NCBI RefSeq assembly: GCF_000003815.2
Contig: NC_049985.1
Location: forward strand, 19,394,039-19,443,716
Reading direction: 5' to 3'
Origin: Branchiostoma floridae
Taxonomy: Eukaryota > Chordata > Leptocardii > Amphioxiformes > Branchiostomatidae
Length of the DNA stretch: 49,678 nucleotides
Below are positions 1-10,108 of this stretch, one piece after another. A program made the position numbers and the translations under genes. The notes beneath the pieces are model-generated. The model ran no database searches. It was not told the DNA's origin and saw only the letters and a program-made list of their open reading frames with translations. Within the stretch, counting starts at the first letter, position 1, and every line of letters begins with the position of its first letter.

Positions 1-2
1 TG

Positions 3-162
3 CCTCTTCTGCACGATGTCCTGCCAGCTGAGTACGTCGCCCACTACTTCCTGCTGGTGAGTGCCATTTGGACACTGGCCAGCGATGATATCACGACAGC
101 TGACCTGACGACAGCAGGGTTGCGATTGGATGCATTCTGCAAGTCATTTGAGGAACTCTATG
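3..162 (+). CDS. Exon: DUF4218-like, first visible exon
   Basis: Open in frame 3 from the window edge. It encodes PLLHDVLPAEYVAHYFLLVS followed by a stretch ending FCKSFEELY. Donor is G|GTACTT at 163; the last base is the first of a Gly codon completed in the next exon. Confidence 0.6.
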
Positions 163-2718
163 GTACTTTGTTTATTTTGTTTATTTATTCATTAAGATTT
201 TCCAAAGTATAGTGGAAGGTACGGCGGAACAGGAGTTTGCATTATTGTGTTCATAATCATCAGCAGGATATTGTTGAAAAAAAACACACACCGAGGCGGT
301 CTTTCACAGTACATTGTATACCCAAATATTGTTTAACCCCATGTTGACATTTGATTGTTAGGACGTACACATATACACCCTCGCCTCTCCCAGTACAACA
401 ATTAGACGACCGATGCCTGTACCGTAGCACTTTCAAGATGGGGGTGTCGTTCTTTTACTCTTCATTTACTTCAAAATAGTACAAAAAATCGCCATGCCAA
501 CGGTACCATCCGTGTAGTAGTTCGCTCCTCTGTTCGTTTCCGCTACCCATCTGGAGACCTGCGAATTCAAACGGTTACGTCAATTATTGAGCGAATTAGG
601 GAATAGCTTCCAGAGCGCTAGTTCGATGACACCAGGCCCTCCTTCGAGGAGATAATAACCACCCACAGCAAGAAAAAAAAAATTATAACCTGCTGTCAGA
701 CTTTTTTTTTATTTTTTCACCACTGACCTCTGGTTATTTTTCGTTTGAACAGGAGAGCGTCGGCAGACAATGAACATCCACAAACTCCGGCACCTCCAGA
801 TGTATGTGGAAATGTATGGGCCTGTATGGACCACAAGCCTGTTTGGATTTGAATCGATGAATGGTTTGTTTGTTTGTTTTTTCACCAACGAAAGTATCGG
901 CCTAATGACGATTTTCAGTGTGCCCTGAGGGAAAACCAAGACAAAAGTCGTTACATCAACAAAATCAAAGATAAAAAAGATGACAATAGACAAATTACAA
1001 ATGGATACAAAACCATTGCAACTTGAATATCATATAGATAATTCATAATATAACATGAGTGGTGAAGCAATTATATAGCATTGCCATGTTATGATATAGA
1101 GCATATCAATGTGAGTAAAGTACTCTGAAAATTGCTGGAGTTCTGACTGCTGTCAGACGATGCCACCACAGAGGATAAAAAGACTCGCCGTCTGTAGTCT
1201 AGCTTAGCCTTGTGCCCTGAGGCGGGTAATGGGTGTGTACATGCATAGTTGGGTCAAACCTAGTAGACTAGATTCAGTTAGGCTTATCTTGTCAATTTTA
1301 GCTAATGGCAGCTATCCTACTGTGTTTATAAGCCTAGACTATCCCGACCTGTTCTGTTTTTTTTAGTTTGTCAAAGTATCCCCTTCCCTCTGTGTCTACA
1401 GGTCACCTGAAGCGGATGGTGCATGGTACACGCTTCATCGTCACTCAGGTAACTGTAACGGCATTCATGTTCGAAATAATTCGATTTCGCGGTGGTTTAA
1501 CAAGTTGATGTTTCCTTGGTCTAATCATTTTATTGTTTATCCAAAACTTTTCTGCTGTTCAAAGTTACAGGCAACTGGGTACGGTGTACTTGTTCGGTGT
1601 TCCTTTTATTTCTTATTTACCATCATGGTTGTTTCTGGGTGTACAATTATCACAGGAAACATATCCGTCTTGTTCATTCTTTTTAGATCACGTTCACGAA
1701 ATCCATGAGCTGGGGGCTACAGCGAGTGGCAGCAGCCATGGAAAATATCCATGAGCGAAAGGGAGTTGTCAAGTTGGCCCAACGACTTACCAGTGTTGCT
1801 GAAAGGTGGGTTAAGCACGTTTAAAGAGCATATACATGTATCCGTCTTGACGTGTGCTCGGGACAAAAAGACTAATGTTGGTTGACGACGGGTCCAGAAA
1901 CTCCCCGCACAGTGCACAGTGCTGGGACTACGCCAAAATTGTCAACAAAATGGCAAACACACACCTTGCTGTCAAGTATCGGGAGACCATTTAAATCACT
2001 TGCTCTCTTCTTAGATTACATTTGGCTTTTGCAAAGGTACTATGCAATCCAAAGGCCACATAAGAACGAGCCAAGACTGGGCATCTGCTATAAGATTAAT
2101 ACCGTGTAAAAGAAATTATAACAGGTTAAACGTACATTATGATATGTTGTCTGCGGATGCTTTACTTTGGTTTTGTATCTGTCTTCAAAATCTAGACCTA
2201 ACTCGACGAGACTGTGCAGTGGCTTGTATCTCCTTGGAAACCCGATTGACAGGCACGTACACGAGGAGCACCTGGAGGCCGTACGAACAGCAGTAGGCCA
2301 TGTGGACAACACCATCAAGTACCCCTACTTCCATCGTATAGAACTCAACGGTCAAGCCATATACAGCCGGGAGTATGGCAGGGAGAAGACAAGAAACAGC
2401 AGGACAGTGGAGTTCGAGGTGGATGGAGCCGTCCACTTTGGCGAAGTTGTCACTTTCTGCAATATTGGTACCACTCATCTGGCGGTGTTGCAAGATCTCT
2501 TGCCGATAGCAACCCCCCTCATCGACTGTTCCGTTGTGCAGAACTTAACCATTAAAGTCGCATTGCAGAGACCCCTAAGTGAAAAGGTGTTCGAGGTGAG
2601 GCGAGGAGATACGTATAGGGCAGTTCCTATCACGTCTCTAAGACGGAAATGTGTCTTTATGTCCACAGGGGTACGAACGTACATAGGGAGATTCCCAAAT
2701 GTAGTAGAGAAAGACTAG
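3..2718 (+). CDS. DUF4218-like transposon-derived protein, 3' part, five exons
   Basis: Spliced frame joining 3-162, 753-863, 1402-1448, 1687-1805 and 2196-2718; every junction has GT/AG and the phases (1,1,0,2) fit. The frame is open throughout and ends at TAG 2716-2718. The 5' end lies outside the window. The N-terminal part (DVLPAEYVAHYFLL..., FCKSFEELYGERR, NIHKLRHL, YGPVWTTSLFGFESMNGHL, MVHGTRF) follows the pattern of the DUF4218 / TNPD-like region found in CACTA (EnSpm)-type transposase relatives and in many uncharacterised animal proteins, where 'N-H-L-H-L', 'GPLW-S-F-FE-NG' and 'HGT' recur. The last exon (about 173 residues) is not recognised. No terminal inverted repeats or TNPD catalytic core are seen in the window, so autonomous transposition cannot be judged; the clean multi-exon structure would also fit a domesticated gene. 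Family assignment is from motif memory, not from a search. Confidence 0.62.
753..863 (+). CDS. Exon: DUF4218-like, NIHKLRHL motif
   Basis: Acceptor AACAG ends at 752. The frame reads ERRQTMNIHKLRHL, then YGPVWTTSLFGFESMNG, the most diagnostic block of the family. Donor G|GTTTGT at 864. Confidence 0.62.
1402..1448 (+). CDS. Exon: DUF4218-like, HGT motif
   Basis: 47-bp exon with acceptor TCTACAG and donor CAG|GTAACT. It encodes HLKRMVHGTRFIVTQ, which continues the family pattern directly after 'FESMNG'. Confidence 0.6.
1687..1805 (+). CDS. Exon: DUF4218-like, helical segment
   Basis: Acceptor TTTTAG, donor AAAG|GTGGGT. It encodes ITFTKSMSWGLQRVAAAMEN and a basic helix ending LAQRLTSVAE, in phase with both neighbouring exons. 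Confidence 0.55.
2196..2718 (+). CDS. Exon: C-terminal exon of the DUF4218-like gene
   Basis: Acceptor TCTAG at 2191-2195. The frame is open for about 173 codons and reads RPNSTRLCSGLYLLGNPIDR at the start and GRFPNVVEKD at the end, followed by TAG. No named domain is recognised; the segment is mixed alpha/beta in character with several beta-prone stretches (VEFEVDGAVHFGEVVTFC). The length of the open frame and its phase match with exon 4 argue that it is real. Confidence 0.55.
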
Positions 2719-4261
2719 CGTGTAGATTATGCTTTAACGTCTGAACACGGCAAAATGTTTTATATGCCATTTCAGGTAAACGTCGCATCGGTAGAGCAAC
2801 ATTGTGACCGAGAAAACTGTGTGACAAAACTAACGATGTAAGTACGTCGCAATAATGCGGGAATGAGTTTTGCTTTAGGCACCTGGTGCGGGCAACAAAG
2901 CGGAATAAGGATCGGTGTGAATTCGGTCTGTAAAACCTCTGCCGTGCATGTTGCCGAAATGTTGTTGCTATTGTGTTTCTAGTAAGATTTTTTACATATA
3001 TGTACATTACTATTTCTCAGTATGCCAGTTACAAATGTACAAACTTCTAGTTATTCTGTAAATAATGTGATGTGACATGCTGGTAATTCAGGACACAGCA
3101 TATACCATGTGCAAACCAACTGTCATAACGGGAACCTGGCATATGAAAGAGAATGTATAATATTGAAGACTGTAACGATCGCAGAGTTGTTATTGTATTA
3201 AAACACTGACAATATAACGATATATGTACCAAGCATCTGTAAACCCAAGACTCTGCGTGATTTTGTTGTATACTGTTCTATTTATAGAAAGTACCATCAA
3301 TGTGTAGCGTTACTGGTGAAGAATTGCCGCCGCTGGCATTTTCCCGCATACACGCGGGCTACGTACATATCTCGATATTTTTTTGTTTTTGTTTTTAATT
3401 GTCACCTCCGAGAAATGAGGGTCAACTCCTGATACATGTTTTGAAATTGTCCGAGGGTTGAGTGTTCGCAGCTGGATCCGACGATCGGTTCGGTAATGCA
3501 GCTGGTTCTTTCGTTTTCATCGTAACTTTCTTTATGGGCAATGTATATCTCAGAAATCACCCCTATTTTCGTGGAATGTGGAACAGTTGGTGATTTTTGT
3601 GAGTCGGCGCTGACTAAAATTTCTCCAATCAGATGAGGGCTTTGTCTGTCAGCAAAAACTTCATGACCAGCAGAGGTGGCGTGAACAACTGTTACTGATC
3701 TAACCGTATGTACCTCAAAGCAGATGTTTAGTATGGGTGCTTATCAAGTGTAAATCGACAAACCTTTCACAACTATTTGGTGGCTAACATGAAGCCAAAT
3801 ATTTAAGTTATAAACTTATATGTGCACGGTTGTAGTAAAGGAAGTAATGGAATGACTGTAATGCAATGGTTTTGAAAACTTTTACAAACGGGTCAAGATA
3901 TCGTTCGGAATCATATTTCATCGCCATGTATTTCCAAACAGACGTTTGGAGTGGGGATTTCCAAGCAGATGTTTGGGCTAAGCGTTTAACAACAGTGCAT
4001 CAAGGTATGTTTTATAACCATTTTGGTACAAACATGAAACCATAGTGTACATAAAGCAACGTTACAAAATTTACGACTATAGTAAAAGAATGGGGGTGGG
4101 CTTGTTGTATTCTACAGACGGACAAGAGGATGATCCGACACACGGAAGGGAAGGGAAGGGGCCAAGGGCGATACGGACTACACCATGTTGACTTTTATTT
4201 ATATCATGCCAACCCGAGGAATATAAAGTGTATCGCAAAAGAAAAAGATATGAGTGTTTGA
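2719..4261. other. 3' UTR then intergenic DNA
   Basis: Short random-looking ORFs only. The first few hundred bases are presumably 3' UTR of the preceding gene; ATTAAA-like sequence occurs near 3197, but no clear poly(A) signal can be assigned. The phrase 'AGCAGATGTTT' occurs near 3720 and again near 3964, suggesting an old local duplication. Confidence 0.4.
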
Positions 4262-7200
4262 GATCTAACCCTAACCCTAACAACCCATAGCTGCCTAGGT
4301 TTAGGGTGTGTTCAAGTACGCGTGTTCAAGTAGGTCAGCCTCTGTATCGTTGGAAAGGTTTTTTGGAACGTAGCTGAAATCGCCAGATATGAGTGTTTGA
4401 GATCTAACCAAAACCCTAACCCTAACCCATCTTTTTGTACATNNNNNNNNNNNNNNNNNNNNNNNNNNNNNNNNNNNNNNNNNNNNNNNNNNNNNNNNNN
4501 NNNNNNNNNNNNNNNNNNNNNNNNNNNNNNNNNNNNNNNNNNNNNNNNNNNNNNNNNNNNNNNNNNNNNNNNNNNNNNNNNNNNNNNNNNNNNNNNNNNN
4601 NNNNNNNNNNNNNNNNNNNNNNNNNNNNNNNNNNNNNNNNNNNNNNNNNNNNNNNNNNNNNNNNNNNNNNNNNNNNNNNNNNNNNNNNNNNNNNNNNNNN
4701 NNNNNNNNNNNNNNNNNNNNNNNNNNNNNNNNNNNNNNNNNNNNNNNNNNNNNNNNNNNNNNNNNNNNNNNNNNNNNNNNNNNNNNNNNNNNNNNNNNNN
4801 NNNNNNNNNNNNNNNNNNNNNNNNNNNNNNNNNNNNNNNNNNNNNNNNNNNNNNNNNNNNNNNNNNNNNNNNNNNNNNNNNNNNNNNNNNNNNNNNNNNN
4901 NNNNNNNNNNNNNNNNNNNNNNNNNNNNNNNNNNNNNNNNNNNNNNNNNNNNNNNNNNNNNNNNNNNNNNNNNNNNNNNNNNNNNNNNNNNNNNNNNNNN
5001 NNNNNNNNNNNNNNNNNNNNNNNNNNNNNNNNCGTTTTAGATCTAACCAAAGCCCTAGCCCTAGCCCTTATCATTAACGCTAACACTATCCTTAGCGGCC
5101 TAGGGTTAGGGTTTAAGACGTGTTGTAGAGGGTCAACATTGGTATCATCGGAAAGGTCTTTTGGTACATAGTTGGAATATGAGAATTGTTTTTCAATATC
5201 GTCATTACGACGCGAAATATGAGTGTTTTTGATCTAACCCTAACCCTAGCATTAACGCTAACCCTAACCTTAGCGGCCTAGGGTTAGGGTATAAGACGTG
5301 TTGTAGAGGGTCAACATTGGTATGATCGGAAAGGTCTTTTGGTACATAGTTGGAATATGAAAATTGTTTTTCAATATCGTCATTACGACGCGAAATATGA
5401 GTGTTTTTGATCTAACCCTAACCCTAGCATTAACGCTAACCCTAACCTTAGCGGCCTAGGGTTAGGGTATAAGACGTGTTGTAGAGGGTCAACATTGGTA
5501 TCATCGGAAAGGTCTAGTTTGGTACATAGTTGGGATATGAAAATTGTTTTTCAATATCGTCATTACGACGCGAAATATGAGTGTTTTTGACCTAACCCTA
5601 ACCCTAGCATTAACGCTAACCCTAACCTTAGCGGCCTAGGGTTAGGGTATAAGACGTGTTGTAGAGGGTCAACATTGGTATCATCGGAAAGGTCTTTTGG
5701 TACATAGTTGGGATATGAAAATTGTTTTTCAATATCGTCATTACGACGCGAAATATGAGTGTTTTTGACCTAACCCTAACCCTAGCATTAACGCTAACCC
5801 TAACCTTGGCGGCCTAGGGTTAGGGTATAAGACGTGTTGTAGAGAGTCAACATTGGTATGATCGGAAAGGTCTTTTTGTACATAGTTGGAATATGAGAAT
5901 TGTTTTTCAATATCGTCATTACGACGCGATATATGAGTGTTTTTGATCTAACCCTAACCCTAGCATTAACGCTAACCCTAACCTTAGCGGCCTAGGGTTA
6001 GGGTATAAGTCGTGTTGTAGAGGGTCAACATTGGTATGATCGGAAAGATCTAGACTGGTACATAGTTGGAATATGAAAGTTGTTTTTCAATATCGTCATT
6101 ACGACGCGAAATATGAGTGTTTTTGATCTAACCCTAACCCTAGCATTAACGCTAACCCTAACCTTAGCGGCCTAGGGTTAGGGTATAAGACGTGTTGTAG
6201 AGAGTCAACATTGGTATGATCGGAAAGATCTAGACTGGTACATAGTTGGAATATGAAAATTGTTTTTCAATATCGTCATTACGACGCGAAATATGAGTGT
6301 TTTTGATCTAACCAAAGCCCTAGCCCTAGCCCTTATCATTAACGCTAACACTATCCTTAGCGGCCTAGGGTTAGGGTTTAAGACGTGTTGTAGAGGGTCA
6401 ACATTGGTATCATCGGAAAGGTCTTTTGGTACATAGTTGGAATATGAGAATTGTTTTTCAATATCGTCATTACGACGCGAAATATGAGTGTTTTTGATCT
6501 AACCCTAACCCTAGCATTAACGCTAACCCTAACCTTAGCGGCCTAGGGTTAGGGTATAAGACGTGTTGTAGAGAGTCAACATTGGTATGATCGGAAAGGT
6601 CTTTTGGTACATAGTTGGAATATGAGAATTGTTTTTCAATATCGTCATTACGACGCGAAATATGAGTGTTTTTGATCTAACCCTAACCCTAGCATTAACG
6701 CTAACCCTAACCTTAGCGGCCTAGGGTTAGGGTATAAGTCGTGTTGTAGAGAGTCAACATTGGTATGATCGGAAAGATCTAGACTGGTACATAGTTGGAA
6801 TATGAAAATTGTTTTTCAATATCGTCATTACGACGCGAAATATGAGTGTTTTTGATCTAACCCTAACCCTAGCATTAACGCTAATCCTAACCTTAGCGGC
6901 CTAGGGTTAGGGTATAAGACGTGTTGTAGAGGGTCAACATTGGTATGATCGGAAAGGTCTTTTGGTACATAGTTGGAATATGAAAATTGTTTTTCAATAT
7001 CGTCATTACGACGCGAAATATGAGTGTTTTTGATCTAACCCTAACCCTAGCATTAACGCTAACCGTAACCTTAGCGGCCTAGGGTTAGGGTATAAGTCGT
7101 GTTGTAGAGGGTCAACATTGGTATGATCGGAAAGGTCTTTTGGTACATAGTTGGAATATGAAAATTGTTTTTCAATATCGTCATTACGACGCGAAATATG

Positions 7201-8885
7201 AGTGTTTTTAATCTAACCCTAACCCTAGCATTAACGCTAACCCTAACCTTAGCGGCCTAGGGTTAGGGTATAAGACGTGTTGTAGAGGGTCAACATTGGT
7301 ATGATCGGAAAGGTCTTTTGGTACATAGTTGGGATATGAAAATTGTTTTTCAATATCGTCATTACGACGCGAAATATGAGTGTTTTTGACCTAACCCTAA
7401 CCCTAGCATTAACGCTAACCCTAACCTTAGCGGCCTAGGGTTAGGGTATAAGACGTGTTGTAGAGAGTCAACATTGGTATGATCGGAAAGGTCTTTTTGT
7501 ACATAGTTGGAATATGAAAATTGTTTTTCAATATCGTCATTACGACGCGAAATATGAGTGTTTTTGATCTAACCCTAACCCTAGCATTAACGCTAACCCT
7601 AACCTTAGCGGCCTAGGGTTAGGGTATAAGTCGTGTTGTAGAGGGTCAACATTGGTATGATCGGAAAGATCTAGACTGGTACATAGTTGGAATATGAAAA
7701 TTGTTTTTCAATATCGTCATTACGACGCGAAATATGAGTGTTTTTGATCTAACCCTAACCCTAGCATTAACGCTAACCCTAACCTTAGCGGCCTAGGGTT
7801 AGGGTATAAGACGTGTTGTAGAGAGTCAACATTGGTATGATCGGAAAGGTCTTTTGGTACATAGTTGGAATATGAGAATTGTTTTTCAATATCGTCATTA
7901 CGACAGGAAATATGAGTGTTTTTGATCTAACCCTAACCCTAGCATTAACGCTAACCCTAACCTTAGCGGCCTAGGGTTAGGGTATAAGACGTGTTGTAGA
8001 GAGTCAACATTGGTATGATCGGAAAGATCTAGACTGGTACATAGTTGGAATATGAAAATTGTTTTTCAATATCGTCATTACGACGCGAAATATGAGTGTT
8101 TTTGATCTAACCAAAGCCCTAGCCCTAGCCCTTATCATTAACGCTAACACTATCCTTAGCGGCCTAGGGTTAGGGTTTAAGACGTGTTGTAGAGGGTCAA
8201 CATTGGTATGATCGGAAAGGTCTTTTGGTACATAGTTGGAATATGAGAATTGTTTTTCAATATCGTCATTACGACGCGAAATATGAGTGTTTTTGATCTA
8301 ACCCTAACCCTAGCATTAACGCTAACCCTAACCTTAGCGGCCTAGGGTTAGGGTATAAGTCGTGTTGTAGAGGGTCAACATTGGTATGATCGGAAAGGTC
8401 TTTTTGTACATAGTTGGAATATGAGAATTGTTTTTCAATATCGTCATTACGACGCGAAATATGAGTGTTTTTGATCTAACCCTAACCCTAGCTTTAACGC
8501 AAACCCTAACCTTAGCGGCCTAGGGTTAGGGTATAAGTCGTGTTGTAGTGGGTCAACATTGGTATGATCGGAAAGGTCTTTTGGTACATAGTNNNNNNNN
8601 NNNNNNNNNNNNNNNNNNNNNNNNNNNNNNNNNNNNNNNNNNNNNNNNNNNNNNNNNNNNNNNNNNNNNNNNNNNNNNNNNNNNNNNNNNNNCATTGAAT
8701 ATGCTTGTGGTACGTGGTTTAAATATGAATCCTACTTTAAAGTGTTAATGCTTATTATTAATACTGAAATATGATCTAACCCTTAACGTTAGGGTATAAG
8801 GCGCGTTTTATAGAATGACAACTATGGTATCATTAAATGTCTTTTGGTACTTGGAATATGAAAACAGTTTTCAACTGTCGTGCTT
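4262..8885. repeat. ~178-bp satellite array with telomere-like inverted motifs
   Basis: About 20 readable head-to-tail monomers, 178-180 bp (monomer starts at 5221, 5399, 5579, 5757 and so on), highly similar to one another, with diverged copies at both edges (4262-4440 and 8693-8885). Each monomer has ACCCTAACCCTAG and, 28 bp later, its exact inverse CTAGGGTTAGGGT (13-bp arms). Inside the loop lies a second perfect inverted repeat, CGCTAA(ccctaacc)TTAGCG. CCCTAA is the vertebrate and lancelet telomere unit, but each block holds only about two copies. N gaps fall at 4443-5032 and 8593-8692, so copy number is a minimum. No coding frame is maintained. Confidence 0.95.
4443..5032. other. Assembly gap inside the 178-bp satellite
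   Basis: 590 N. Satellite sequence lies on both sides, so the missing sequence is probably more of the same array. Confidence 0.9.
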
Positions 8886-9944
8886 AGGGTCTCGTTCCTG
8901 TATTACTCCGCGGGTGGGCATTCAAACGTATTCCCTCCGAAATATGAATGGGGCCCCAAAATCGTCTGTTTATGTAGATGATAAAATGCCTTTTATCGCT
9001 CCCATGTCATATCGAAGGATTTGAGATGAAAGGTTGTGTATTTCTGACAGGATCGGGTGGAAAAGTTTCGGCATTCGGGCGATTCTCGGACGTGTACGTT
9101 TGTTTGACCTGAGTAATGCGGTAAGCGGGTCACTGAAGGAAAGCCCCACTTTCTGGGTAGTATTTCTGTGCAGTTATAGATATTATAAAAATCGATCCAC
9201 CGGTCAGATTTTGAGGGTATTTTTTTGATTGATTACTGGATAAGTGCTCTTGTAATAGAAATTAAAATATCTCCAGCAGAACTTTTCTTTATTGGATTTT
9301 TGCCCATTAAAGTTGCATAATAATACGTTGTTTTAAATGAGACAGCAAAAGTCCGGAATGAGACCTTAGGTAGCGTCAAATATGACTGTTAGATTCCAAC
9401 CCTTACCCAACTCTACGGATAAGAATCTAGCAGGGAACAACCGGCAGACCTACCCAGGTTCACAAGGGACCTTTTTAAGACTGACTCGTAAAGACTGACA
9501 GCCGGTGACCTGCAGTAGGCTAGTAGACCAGACCTTTATAAATTGACCGTGCTTCTCCTGCCTAAAATCTATTACCTTCTTAAATGTAGTTTTTCTCCCA
9601 CAATTCTACAGTGCTATGCTACTTATGACTTCCAGAATTCGCCGTTCGTTTGACTCCACCCACGGAGTTTGCTTGCAAACACGCCTGTTTAGAGAGTCGT
9701 GTTTTGAATGCAATTTATGCGTTGATCTAATGATACACAGAAAAATAAGTACAAGTGTGCAAGTAAAACGGTCAAACAGCCTGTTACCCCTTAAAAAACA
9801 GAGAAGGCCATTACAGCCAGTTCAGAATGGTAATACAGTGCAGGGAATAAGGATGACCTGTCATTTTATACGTAACTTTTGAGCTTTTTCGGAGTGGAAA
9901 TTGTTTCAGTGGAGTCAAATGAATATCAAAGGTATAGTGTCTAA
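8886..9944. other. Intergenic, nothing recognised
   Basis: AT-rich unique-looking DNA. The ORFs of 60-90 codons have no recognisable family and look like chance frames. Confidence 0.4.
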
Positions 9945-10108
9945 GCAAACCTACGGTAGTAAGATACTGTAGTATCATTTAAAGCTGGCAGGGTAGTGAT
10001 GCCGGCCTAGGAGTGTGTATGCGACCGTTTGGCTCCTTTTGGCCGGCTATACTCCTTGGCCAGCTTTGATACTATCTTATGGCACCGTAGGATCTGTTTG
10101 GAGATTAT
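9945..10108. repeat. MITE-like element, family A, copy 1
   Basis: Shares with 15875-16040 and 38326-38462 a right arm reading 'CTTGGCCAGCTTTGATAC', then 'GGCACCGTAGGATCTG', then 'TTGGAGATTA', and an inverse, more decayed left arm. Long terminal inverted repeats without coding capacity fit a non-autonomous DNA transposon. The left end is approximate. Confidence 0.65.

Noticed and set aside
5219-8592. True telomere or telomere end
   Set aside because: CCCTAA occurs only about twice per 178-bp monomer and in both orientations; there is no long uninterrupted tract.
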